The position numbers and the translations under genes are program-made. Positions 7,508 through 16,529 of a stretch of 22,063 nt of DNA are shown piece after piece. The notes below the pieces were generated by a model. It was not told the DNA's origin and ran no database searches. It saw only the letters and a list, made by a program, of their open reading frames with translations. Source of the stretch: DASRSS01 sp035656335 (GTDB taxonomy: Bacteria > Actinomycetota > Actinomycetes > Mycobacteriales > Jatrophihabitantaceae); the NCBI GenBank assembly GCA_035656335.1, contig DASRSS010000167.1:1-22063 (forward strand). The letters run 5' to 3'. Every line of letters begins with the position of its first letter. The first letter of the stretch is position 1.

Positions 7508-7513
7508 GGCCCC
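7494..7513 (+). repeat. Perfect hairpin over the GDPD start codon
   Basis: GGGGCCTC (7494-7501) and GAGGCCCC (7506-7513) form a perfect 8 bp stem around the 4 nt loop GGAT. The stem and loop cover the likely ribosome binding site (GAGGGG, 7492-7497) and the ATG at 7504, so it could limit translation initiation of the phosphodiesterase. It lacks a U-run, so it is not a good terminator. Confidence 0.5.
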
Positions 7514-8421
7514 GGAGCACGCGCACGCCCATCGAGCCGCCGGAACGGCCGATGGTGGTCGCGCACCGCGGCGCGTCCCACGAGATCGCCGAGCACACGC
7601 TGGCCGCGTACGTCGCGGCGATCGAGTCCGGCGCGGACGCGCTCGAGTGCGACGTGCGGCTGACCCGCGACGGCCACCTGGTCTGCGTCCACGACCGAAC
7701 CGTCAACCGGACGTCGGACGCCCGGGGCGTCGTCAGCGACTTCGACCTGAACGCGCTCGCCGCGATGGACTTCAGCTCCTGGTACGGGCAGGCGTCCGGC
7801 GCGGCGCGCGAACTGTCGCCCGAGACCGCGGACCAGCTGCTGCACGACGCGCCGTACCTGTCCGGCGTGGCGCCGGACCGGGTGACCACCGAGGGTGGCG
7901 TGCTCACGCTGGAGCGGCTGCTCGCGCTGGTGCGGGACGCGGACCGTCCGGTGCGCATGCTCATCGAGACCAAGCACCCGACGCGCTACGGCGGGCTGGT
8001 CGAGAAGGAGCTGGTAGAGCTGCTCGCCCGCTTCGGCTGGTCCGGCCGTCCCGGCCCGCCGGAGTCTGTGCGCGAGCCGGCCGATCTGGCCAACCCGGTG
8101 ATCGTGATGAGCTTCGCCCCGACCGCGCTGCGCCGCGTGAAGCTGCTCGCGCCGGACGTGCCCACCGTGCTGCTGATGGACCGGATGTTCCCCGGCCGGC
8201 GGGACGGGATCCTGCCCGCGGGCGTGCCGATCGCCGGGCCGGGCCTGAAGGTGCTGCGGGCCGAGCCGCAGTACGTCGAGCGGGCCCACGCGCGCGGTCA
8301 CCCGGTGTTCGTCTGGACGGTGGACGAGCCCGCCGACGTCGACTACGTGCTCGGCCTCGGGGTGGACACCGTGATCACCAACCGGCCGGCCCACGTGCTG
8401 CGGCAGATCCGGGCGGATTGA
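7504..8421 (+). CDS. Glycerophosphodiester phosphodiesterase (GDPD family)
   Basis: Hydrolyses glycerophosphodiesters to glycerol-3-phosphate and an alcohol, using a metal ion. The TIM-barrel signature is present: VVAHRGAS at 18-25 (H21, R22), ALECDVRLTRDG at 46-57 (E48, D50) and VCVHDRTVNRT at 60-70 (H63, the second catalytic His). The C-terminal FVWTVDEPADVDYVLGLGVDTVITNRP is typical of the family. At 305 residues without a signal peptide it looks cytoplasmic. AEHT replaces the more usual PENT after the first motif. ATG 7504 is used here, but its Shine-Dalgarno and start codon lie in a perfect hairpin; ATG 7552, directly before VVAHRG with GGAA upstream, is a shorter alternative. The gene begins 57 nt after the rhodanese stop. 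Confidence 0.92.
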   Translation: MRPRSTRTPIEPPERPMVVAHRGASHEIAEHTLAAYVAAIESGADALECDVRLTRDGHLVCVHDRTVNRTSDARGVVSDFDLNALAAMDFSSWYGQASGAARELSPETADQLLHDAPYLSGVAPDRVTTEGGVLTLERLLALVRDADRPVRMLIETKHPTRYGGLVEKELVELLARFGWSGRPGPPESVREPADLANPVIVMSFAPTALRRVKLLAPDVPTVLLMDRMFPGRRDGILPAGVPIAGPGLKVLRAEPQYVERAHARGHPVFVWTVDEPADVDYVLGLGVDTVITNRPAHVLRQIRAD

Positions 8422-8486
8422 ACCTGAATTGTTACGTTTGCGGGCCCGCCGGGCACCCCGTTAGGGAGCAACGCAGACCCCGTGCG

Positions 8487-8514
8487 GGTTATCGGACCCA
8501 AAACCGCTGGGTAT
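8487..8514 (+). promoter_or_regulatory. Candidate SigF/SigB-type promoter before RsbW-like gene
   Basis: GGTTA (8487-8491), a 17 nt spacer and GGGTAT (8509-8514) resemble the mycobacterial SigF and Streptomyces SigB-family consensus (GGWWT-N16-17-GGGTAY), with one mismatch in the -35. Transcription would start near 8521, leaving a leader of about 55 nt with a GCAAC/GTTGC hairpin. Placement before an RsbW-like ATPase makes the match more meaningful. Confidence 0.4.
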
Positions 8515-8576
8515 CACATCCGCAACACCTGTTGCAGGCGGCCTCGGGCCGCAGGGAAAGCGAAGGGAACTCGGCG

Positions 8577-8978
8577 ATGCGCGTGCCGCACGCGACGACG
8601 AGTGCCGCGTTGGTCCGGCACGAGCTCAGTGCCGACCTCGCCCTGCGCGGCATCGACCCCGACTCGATCGACGAGGTCGTGCTGGTGGCCAGCGAGCTCG
8701 TTGGGAACGCCGTCCGCCACACGCACACCGCCGAAGGCGGACTGGCCGTCGAGTGGATGCTGGACGGGTCAGGCGTCATCGTCCAGGTCGCCGACTCCAG
8801 CCCGGCCACCCCGACGCCGCGCGACCCGGTCGCCACCGAACCCGGCGGGCGCGGCCTGCACATCGTCGAAGCCCTCGCCGACGATTGGGGCGTGCGCCAG
8901 GACGACGGCGGCAAGCGGGTCTGGGCCCACGTCCCGGTCCGGACCTCGCACCGCGAGCCGGCGCTGTCAGGTCGGTAA
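8577..8978 (+). CDS. Small GHKL ATPase, RsbW/SpoIIAB-like regulatory kinase
   Basis: A 133-residue single-domain HATPase_c_2 protein, the family of anti-sigma factor kinases that bind sigma factors or phosphorylate anti-anti-sigma partners. The N-box is DEVVLVASELVGNAVRHTH (E40, N44), the G1 region is VADSSPATP at 71-79 and the G2 box is GGRGLHIVEALADDWG at 90-105. The G1 box has D73-S-S where many members have DxG, which is common in stand-alone actinobacterial copies. ATG 8577 has AAGGGA 8 nt upstream. No anti-anti-sigma, sigma factor or SpoIIE-type phosphatase gene lies nearby, so its partner is unknown. Its 3' end overlaps the convergent gdh gene by 12 nt. Whether it acts on a sigma factor cannot be told from sequence. 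Confidence 0.87.
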   Translation: MRVPHATTSAALVRHELSADLALRGIDPDSIDEVVLVASELVGNAVRHTHTAEGGLAVEWMLDGSGVIVQVADSSPATPTPRDPVATEPGGRGLHIVEALADDWGVRQDDGGKRVWAHVPVRTSHREPALSGR

Positions 8979-11900
8979 GCTGCGCATCACCCGCAGCGCC
9001 ACCGACAGCGTCGCCAGGTCGACCACATCCCGGTCCAGCGCGGAACGCACGGTCGTGCGCGCCCGCTCGACCCGCTCGGTTGTCTCCGCCGTCCAGGCGG
9101 CCACCCGCTCGTCCGCGCCGAGGGTGTCGTCGGTGCTGCGCAGCACGGCTGTGGTGATCGCCGACAGCGCCGCGTAGACGTCGTGGCGCACGGCCGCGCG
9201 GGCCAGCGTCGTCCACCGGTCGTCGCGCGGCAGCTTGGTGATCGCGGTGAGCATCTCGTCCACGTAGAACTGGTCGGACAGCGCGAAGTGCAGCTCGGCG
9301 ATCTCGGTCGCGGAGTGCTCGCTGGCGTTCGCGATCTCGACGACGTCCAGCAGCAGGAACGTGCTGAGCAGCTCGGCCAGGCGCAGCGACAGGTCGCGGG
9401 GCAGCCCCAGCTCGGTAAGCCGCTCGGTCTCGTTGCGGATGTCGGCCAGTTCGGCGCCGCGCACCAGGTCGGTGATCCGCGGGCCCAGCTCGCGCAGCGT
9501 CGGCGCGAACCGCTCGATCTCCGCGGCGACGTCCGTGATCGGGAAGCGGACGTCGACGAACCAGCGCGTCGCGCGGTCGATCAGCCGCCGGATCTCCTGG
9601 TAGGCGGCGTGCTGCGCGCTCACCGGCACCTTGTTGTCCAGCGACTCGATCTCGCGCCACAGCGCGGACAGCCCGAACACCTCGCGCACCACGCTGTACG
9701 CCCGGGTGATCTCGGCGGCGTCCGAGCCGGTCTCCTCGATCGCGCGGTGGACGAACGTGGTGCCGCTGCGGTTGATCATGTCGTTGACGACGACGGTGGT
9801 GATGATCTCGCGGTGCAGCGGGTGGTTCGCGAGGTCGTCGGCGAACCGCTCGGCGATGGGCTTGGGGAAGTAGCCCGCGAGCGCCCGCGCGAACCACGGC
9901 TCGTCCGGGAGCGTCGACGCCTCGATGTGCCGCGTCAGCGTGATCTTCGAGTAGGCGATGAGCACGGAGTTCTCCGGCGACACGAGCCCGTGGCCCTCAG
10001 CCTCGCGCTGCTCCAGCTCGGCGTCGGTAGGCAGGAACTCGATCGCGCGGTCCAATTCGCCGGACGCCTCCAGCGCGCTGATGAACCGCCGGTGCACGCT
10101 GACGAGCGCCGGGTCCAGCTTGCGGGCCATGCCGAGCAGCACGTTCTGCTCGTAGTTGTCGCGCAGTACAAGTTCGGCGACGTCGTCGGTGACGGACGCG
10201 AGCAGCTCGTTGCGCTCGTCGCGCGTGATCGCGCCGGACGCGACCGAGCGGTCCAGCAGGATCTTCAGGTTCACCTCGTGGTCGGACGTGTCCACGCCGG
10301 CGGAGTTGTCGATCGCGTCGGTGTTGATCCGCCCGCCCAGCCGGGCGAACTCGACGCGTCCGAGCTGCGTGCAGCCCAGGTTGCCGCCCTCGCCGATCAC
10401 CTTGACGCGCAACTGGTTCGCGTCCGCGCGCAGCACGTCGTTCGCCTTGTCGCCGGCGGCGGTGTGCGGCTCCGTGGAGGCCTTGATGTAGGTGCCGATG
10501 CCGCCGTTCCACAGCAGGTCGACGGGCGCGAGCAGGATCGCGTGGATCAGCTCGACCGGCGACAGCTTGGTGATGCCGGCGGCCAGGCCCAGCGCCTGGG
10601 CGACCTGCGGCGTGATCGGGACGGACTTGAGCGTGCGCGGGTAGACCCCGCCGCCCTCGCTGATGAGTGACGTGTCGTAGTCGGCCCAGCTGGACCGGGG
10701 GAGCGCGAAGAGGCGCTGCCGCTCGGCGAAGGACGTCGCCGCGTCCGGGTTCGGGTCGAGGAACACGTGCCGGTGGTCGAACGCGGCGACCAGCCGGATG
10801 TGCTCGCTCAGCAGCATGCCGTTGCCGAACACGTCCCCGGACATGTCGCCGATGCCGACGACGGTGAACTCCTCGCGCTGTGTGTCGATGCCCATCTCGC
10901 GGAAGTGGTACTTGACCGACTCCCACGCGCCGCGGGCGGTGATGCCCATCGCCTTGTGGTCGTAGCCGACCGACCCGCCGGACGCGAACGCGTCGCCGAG
11001 CCAGAAGCCGTAGTCGATCGCGATGCCGTTGGCGATGTCGCTGAACGTCGCGGTGCCCTTGTCGGCGGCGACGACGAGGTACGGGTCGTCGCCGTCGTAG
11101 CGGCGCACGCGCGGCGGGGCGACGACCCTCTGGACTCCGTCGGAATCCGTGACGTAATTGTCGGTGACGTCCAGCAGGCAGGAGATGAAGATGCGGTAGC
11201 AGGCGATGCCCTCGGCCAGCCAGGCGTCGCGGTCCACGTTCGGGTCGGGCAGCTGCTTGGGGACGAAGCCGCCCTTGCTGCCGGTGGGGACGATGACCGC
11301 GTTCTTGACCATCTGCGCCTTGACCAGGCCGAGGATCTCGGTGCGGAAGTCCTCGCGGCGATCGGACCAGCGCAGCCCGCCGCGCGCGACTGCGCCGAAG
11401 CGCAGGTGCACGCCCTCCACGCGCGGGGAGTACACCCAGATCTCGTACATCGGTCGCGGCGCGGGTAGGTCCGGCAGCTCGCGCGGGTTCAGCTTGATGG
11501 CGAGCGCGCCGCGCAGGCCCTCGGGCGTCTGGGACCCGAGGGGAGCTTGCGACCCGAGCGTGTCGCCGAGGGGAGCTTGCGACCCGAGCGTGTCACCGTC
11601 GCCGATCTGATCGGTGCGGTACGCGTTCGTGCGCAGCGTCGCGCGGACCAGCCGGACGAGCGAGCGCAGGATGTGGTCCTGATCCAGGCTGGCGACCTCG
11701 GTCAGCTGCTCCTCGATGCGCGCGACGATCGCGTCACAGCCGTCCGGGTCGGCCGGGCGGTCCGGGTCGAAGCTGGCCTCGAAGAGCTCCACGATTCCCG
11801 CCGCGATCGCGGGGAAGTCGGCCAGCGCCTGCTCGATGTAGCCCTGGCTGAACGTGGTGCCCGCCTGGCGCAGGTACTTTGCGTACGCGCGCAACACGTT

Positions 11901-13805
11901 CGCCTGCCACCACGTCATCCCGGTGCGCACGACCAGGGCATTGAAGCCGTCCTGCTCGATCTGCCCGCGCCACAGCAGCCGCAGCGCGTCCACCACGTTC
12001 GCCGACCGGGTCTCGTCGAAGTCGACGCCGGCGGGCAGGCGCAGCCCGAAGTCGTAGATCCAGACGTCCTGCGCGTCCGCGAGCTCGAACTCGTAGGGCC
12101 GCTCGTCCAGGACCTCGATGCCCATCTGCGCGAAGATCGGCAGCGCCCGCGCTAGTGACACGGCCTGTCCGGTGCGGAACACCTTCAGCCGCCGGTCGGC
12201 GTCCTCGTCCGGATCCGTCGGCGTGTACAGCTCGAACGCGAGCCCGTCGTCGGCCTGCAGTTCGTCCAGGGTGAGCAGGTCGCGCGCCGCGGTCTCGGGC
12301 CCGAAGTCCTCTTTGTACGCCTCGGGAATCGCGCCCGCGTAGCGCCGCTGCAGCCGCTCCGCGGTGGCCTCGCCGTGCTGCTGTTCGATCAGCTCGTAGA
12401 CGTCGTCGCTCCAGCGCCGGGTGACCCGGGCGACCTCGACCTCGACGCTCGCGCGGTCGGGGGAGGCCGGCTGGGTGCCGGGACGCACCGCGATGAGGAA
12501 CTGCATCCGCGCCAGGTCCAGCTCGACGATGCGGTCGTCGCGACCGATGATCTCGCCCGGCCAGTTGCGCGCGATGACCTCCTTGACCCGGCGACGGGTC
12601 TCCGGGCCGAACCGCTCGGACGGGAAGTAGACGAGCACGCTGACGAAGTCGCGGTTGAGGTGGATGCGGGCGAAGACGCCCACCTTCTTGTCCTCGGCGC
12701 GCGCGACGACCAGCTGGGCCAGCCGCAACAGGTCGCCGGTCGGCGCCTCGAGCAGCTCGTCGCGGGGGAGCGTGCGCAGCGCGGCCAGCAGCCGCCGTCC
12801 GGTATGGCTGTCCGCGCGCACACCCGAGCGCAGCAGGATCTCGGCGATGCGCCGGCGCACGACCGGCACGCGGCCGACGAGCCCGTCCTCGGCATTGGTG
12901 ATCAGGCCGAGGAACACGTGGATGGTCTGCCCCTGCCGGCCAGCAGTCGGCGACACCACGGTGACGCAGTCGTAGCGGACGGAGCGGCGCACGGTCGACA
13001 CCAACGGGGACTTGAAGATCACCAGCGGGGCGCCGCTGCGGTACGCGGGCAGCAGCTCGATGGGGGAGATGCGGGCGTTGCCGCGCAGCACGCCCTCGAC
13101 GTCCGCGTCGCGCGCGCGGGCCTGCGGGTTGGCCAGCTCGTTCGCCGAGTACGCGGCGTGCCCGAGGATCATGTAGTTGCCGTCGGCCAGCCAGCGCAGC
13201 AGGTCGCCGGCCTCCTGGCTGGTCTCGCGGTCGAAGTCGCCCGGGTCGGCGCGCAGCTCGTCGGCGAGCTGGCGCAGCCGCTGGTACATCGCGGGCGTGT
13301 CCTCGACCGCGAAGTGGACGTCCGCCAGGACCCGGCGCAGGTTCTCGGCCAGCTGCTCGTGCCGGGTCGCCGGGATCGCGTCCGCCTCGATGTACATCCA
13401 GGACTCGACGATCGCGTGCTCGGGAACGTCCGCGTTGTCGTCGATGTCGAAGACCCGGGTCAGCCGTCCCTCCGGAGCGCGCTCGACGACGAGCTGCGGG
13501 TGCAGGATCCGCTCCGCGGGCTCGCCGCAGCGGTCCAGCTCGGCGCGGACCGAGTCGACCAGGAACGCCGCGTCCGCGGTGACGATCTCGACGACCGTGG
13601 TCTCGGCGTCTATGTCACGGACGCGGACCAGCGTCTCGCCGTCGCGGCGGGTGGCGCCGAACTCCAGGTTCTCCTTGGCGATCCGCTCCAGCGCCGCCTC
13701 GTCGTGACCGCGCAGCTGACTGGCGGCGTGGGCGAGATAGCGGCGGGCGAACGCGTCGGCGTCCGGCCCGGTCGGCAGGTCGATACCCGGGCGGGTGTCG
13801 GTCAT
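8967..13805 (-). CDS. gdh: NAD-specific glutamate dehydrogenase, large (GDH180/GdhB) type
   Basis: Oxidatively deaminates L-glutamate to 2-oxoglutarate and ammonia with NAD+; enzymes of this very large class are mainly catabolic. The 1,612-residue product matches the family length (about 1,580-1,650). The long N-terminal half holds the ACT-like regulatory regions. The catalytic core, about residues 785-1010, includes ARGGLRWSDRREDFRTEIL, the Lys-containing MVKNAVIVPTGSKGGF, ADKGTATFSDIANGIA, GSVGYDHKAMGITARGA and the nucleotide-binding VVGIGDMSGDVFGNGM. The C-terminal half is the family's helical region. ATG 13805 has GAGGTGA 7 nt upstream. Residues 738-757 are two copies of DTLGSQAPLG just before the core, where relatives have only a short linker; they come from a tandem 30 bp repeat. 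The gene is divergent from a malic enzyme and convergent with the ATPase. Confidence 0.96.
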   Translation of the reverse strand: MTDTRPGIDLPTGPDADAFARRYLAHAASQLRGHDEAALERIAKENLEFGATRRDGETLVRVRDIDAETTVVEIVTADAAFLVDSVRAELDRCGEPAERILHPQLVVERAPEGRLTRVFDIDDNADVPEHAIVESWMYIEADAIPATRHEQLAENLRRVLADVHFAVEDTPAMYQRLRQLADELRADPGDFDRETSQEAGDLLRWLADGNYMILGHAAYSANELANPQARARDADVEGVLRGNARISPIELLPAYRSGAPLVIFKSPLVSTVRRSVRYDCVTVVSPTAGRQGQTIHVFLGLITNAEDGLVGRVPVVRRRIAEILLRSGVRADSHTGRRLLAALRTLPRDELLEAPTGDLLRLAQLVVARAEDKKVGVFARIHLNRDFVSVLVYFPSERFGPETRRRVKEVIARNWPGEIIGRDDRIVELDLARMQFLIAVRPGTQPASPDRASVEVEVARVTRRWSDDVYELIEQQHGEATAERLQRRYAGAIPEAYKEDFGPETAARDLLTLDELQADDGLAFELYTPTDPDEDADRRLKVFRTGQAVSLARALPIFAQMGIEVLDERPYEFELADAQDVWIYDFGLRLPAGVDFDETRSANVVDALRLLWRGQIEQDGFNALVVRTGMTWWQANVLRAYAKYLRQAGTTFSQGYIEQALADFPAIAAGIVELFEASFDPDRPADPDGCDAIVARIEEQLTEVASLDQDHILRSLVRLVRATLRTNAYRTDQIGDGDTLGSQAPLGDTLGSQAPLGSQTPEGLRGALAIKLNPRELPDLPAPRPMYEIWVYSPRVEGVHLRFGAVARGGLRWSDRREDFRTEILGLVKAQMVKNAVIVPTGSKGGFVPKQLPDPNVDRDAWLAEGIACYRIFISCLLDVTDNYVTDSDGVQRVVAPPRVRRYDGDDPYLVVAADKGTATFSDIANGIAIDYGFWLGDAFASGGSVGYDHKAMGITARGAWESVKYHFREMGIDTQREEFTVVGIGDMSGDVFGNGMLLSEHIRLVAAFDHRHVFLDPNPDAATSFAERQRLFALPRSSWADYDTSLISEGGGVYPRTLKSVPITPQVAQALGLAAGITKLSPVELIHAILLAPVDLLWNGGIGTYIKASTEPHTAAGDKANDVLRADANQLRVKVIGEGGNLGCTQLGRVEFARLGGRINTDAIDNSAGVDTSDHEVNLKILLDRSVASGAITRDERNELLASVTDDVAELVLRDNYEQNVLLGMARKLDPALVSVHRRFISALEASGELDRAIEFLPTDAELEQREAEGHGLVSPENSVLIAYSKITLTRHIEASTLPDEPWFARALAGYFPKPIAERFADDLANHPLHREIITTVVVNDMINRSGTTFVHRAIEETGSDAAEITRAYSVVREVFGLSALWREIESLDNKVPVSAQHAAYQEIRRLIDRATRWFVDVRFPITDVAAEIERFAPTLRELGPRITDLVRGAELADIRNETERLTELGLPRDLSLRLAELLSTFLLLDVVEIANASEHSATEIAELHFALSDQFYVDEMLTAITKLPRDDRWTTLARAAVRHDVYAALSAITTAVLRSTDDTLGADERVAAWTAETTERVERARTTVRSALDRDVVDLATLSVALRVMRSLPT
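11536..11595 (-). repeat. Tandem 30 bp repeat inside gdh
   Basis: Two adjacent 30 bp units, 11536-11565 and 11566-11595, are identical except for the last base. Each reads CCGAGGGGAGCTTGCGACCC and so on in the plus strand and codes for DTLGSQAPLG on the minus strand. A partial, degenerate third copy (GSQTPEG) follows in the protein. The unit length is a multiple of three, so the frame is kept. Confidence 0.9.
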
Positions 13806-13928
13806 TGCTGGTCACCTCGTTGTGACATGCAGTGGGGGTTTCCGCCCCATCCTTGCACCAGTCCGTAGGAACGCGACGGCGACACCGCCGCACCCCGGTG
13901 CGCCGCGGATCGGCCAGGAGGGCGCAGG
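13806..13928. promoter_or_regulatory. Divergent control region between gdh and malic enzyme
   Basis: This 123 bp stretch must hold the start signals for both genes. Visible are the gdh ribosome binding site (GAGGTGA on the minus strand, about 13813-13819) and that of the malic enzyme (AGGAGG, 13916-13921). A nested inverted repeat with outer TGCA and inner GGGG/CCCC lies around 13828-13857. I cannot assign a promoter with confidence. Confidence 0.45.
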
Positions 13929-15389
<1,461 letters not shown>

Positions 15390-15413
15390 TCCGCGGTTGA
15401 TTCCGGCGGCCGT

Positions 15414-15440
15414 GGAACCTTTCCGGCCGCCGGCAGCGTC
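15414..15440 (+). promoter_or_regulatory. Candidate ECF-sigma promoter for DUF4349 gene
   Basis: GGAACC (15414-15419), a 17 nt spacer and CGTC (15437-15440) match the general ECF sigma pattern of a GGAAC -35 and a CGTC-like -10. Transcription would start near 15447, just before the GGGAGG ribosome binding site at 15454-15459. The target is a surface lipoprotein, which suits envelope-stress control by an ECF factor. Confidence 0.45.
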
Positions 15441-15469
15441 ACCTGCTTCGAACGGGAGGCGGTGCGCTC

Positions 15470-16447
15470 ATGAAACGGAACGTTCTCCGGACGGCGATGC
15501 TCGCGGCATCCGTCGTGACCGCGGCGGTACTCGCGGGCTGCAGTTCGTCCGGCGGTGGCTCGGCGGGCTCGATGGCCAACGGCGGCGGCGCGGGATCAGC
15601 GGCGGGTTCGGCGCCGCAGTCGCAGCGCGGTGCCGCCGGCGACAAGGCCGCCCCCGCGGCAGCGCCCGCCCCGCGGCAGGGCACGCACCTCGGCGCGCTG
15701 AAACCCGGCACGTCGACGGCGGGCACGGACACCGCGGACGTCACGTCGCTGGCGCTGATCAGGACGGCCAGCCTCGAGGTGCGCATCGCCAGGGCGTCGG
15801 CCGTGGCGCACGCGGCGGACGAGGCGGACCGGATCGCGGTCGCGTCCGGCGGCACGGTCTACAGCGACGACCGGACGGCGGGCAGGTACGCCTCGGCCTC
15901 TCTGACCCTCAAGGTGCCGCCGCCGTCGCTGGAACCGGTGCTCAACCAGCTCGCCGCCCTGGGCAAGGAGGTGCAGCGCACGTCCAGCACCAAGGACGTC
16001 ACCAGCCAGGTCGCCGACGTCTCGTCCCGCGTGCTCAGCGCCCGCAAGAGCCTGATCCGGCTGCGGGCGCTCTACACCGAGGCGACCAAGGTCGGGCAGG
16101 TGATCGAGATCGAGTCCGAGATCGCGACCCGCGAGGCGGACCTGGAATCGCTGGAGGCGCAGCAGCGGGCGCTGTCGAGCCAGACCGCGACCGCGACCAT
16201 CGACCTGTCGCTCGTCGCGGCCAAGCACGTGCCACCGCCGGCGAAGCCGCATCCGTCCCGCGGCGGTTTCGTCGGCGGGCTGACGCACGGCTGGGACGCA
16301 TTCGTCACCACGATGACGGCGCTGGTGACCGCACTGGGCGCCGTGCTGCCGTTCCTGCTGCTGGTGATTCTGGCCGGCGCGATCGGCTGGCGCTGGCGGC
16401 ACCGGATGTTCCGCCGGCCGAGGCCGTCCGAACCGTCCGCCCCGTGA
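15470..16447 (+). CDS. DUF4349 membrane-anchored lipoprotein
   Basis: A 325-residue exported protein of unknown biochemical role. It begins with a lipoprotein signal peptide ending in the lipobox LAGC (Cys24), then a low-complexity Gly/Ala/Ser/Pro linker to about residue 90. The DUF4349 region follows (about 93-285): IRTASLEVRI, the SGGTVYSDD strand, and a predicted coiled-coil helix covering VSSRVLSARKSLIRLRALY and IEIESEIATREADLESLEAQ. A hydrophobic helix at about 290-312 and a basic tail (RWRHRMFRRPRP) put the C-terminus in the cytoplasm. The protein is thus tethered at both ends, by lipid and by a membrane helix. Members of this family are widespread and uncharacterised. GGGAGG lies 10 nt before the ATG. 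A candidate ECF promoter suggests stress-linked expression. Confidence 0.9.
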   Translation: MKRNVLRTAMLAASVVTAAVLAGCSSSGGGSAGSMANGGGAGSAAGSAPQSQRGAAGDKAAPAAAPAPRQGTHLGALKPGTSTAGTDTADVTSLALIRTASLEVRIARASAVAHAADEADRIAVASGGTVYSDDRTAGRYASASLTLKVPPPSLEPVLNQLAALGKEVQRTSSTKDVTSQVADVSSRVLSARKSLIRLRALYTEATKVGQVIEIESEIATREADLESLEAQQRALSSQTATATIDLSLVAAKHVPPPAKPHPSRGGFVGGLTHGWDAFVTTMTALVTALGAVLPFLLLVILAGAIGWRWRHRMFRRPRPSEPSAP

Positions 16448-16457
16448 CTACCTTCCG

Positions 16458-16508
16458 TGATCAAGAGCAGGTTGTGGCCGCCCGGCAGCCACAAACGGCT
16501 CTTGCTCA
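16458..16508. terminator. Long hairpin between convergent genes, likely bidirectional terminator or dispersed palindrome
   Basis: Two 21-base arms (16458-16478 and 16488-16508) match at 18 of 21 positions around a 9 nt loop, with cores CAAGAGC and TTGTGGC. It sits in the 82 bp between the end of the DUF4349 gene (16447) and the end of the aminotransferase gene (16530), which run toward each other. There is no U-run, as is common for actinobacterial terminators. Its length also fits a repeated palindromic element. Confidence 0.6.
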
Positions 16509-16529
16509 GCGGGCGCACCGGGGCCTGGG

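Noticed and set aside
7647..8576. Long extension of the RsbW-like frame back through the phosphodiesterase
   Set aside because: It is the shifted frame of a conserved gene. ATG 8577 with AAGGGA upstream is the natural start.
8422..8576. A tRNA or riboswitch in the leader of the RsbW-like gene
   Set aside because: There is no cloverleaf or known aptamer core. The short hairpins present are explained by GC content.
9183..10670. A 495-codon open frame on the plus strand opposite gdh
   Set aside because: It lies wholly antisense to a well-conserved enzyme and encodes a low-complexity Arg/Val/Asp/Leu/Gln-rich string with no domain. Such frames arise freely where GC3 is very high.
13828..13857. 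AGTGGGGGTTTCCGCCCCA between gdh and the malic enzyme as a second copy of the fpg element
   Set aside because: Only the GTGGGGGT start is shared; the rest does not align well enough to call a repeat.
12375..13868. A 497-codon open frame on the plus strand opposite the gdh N-terminal half
   Set aside because: Same reason: antisense to conserved coding sequence, biased composition, no recognisable motif.
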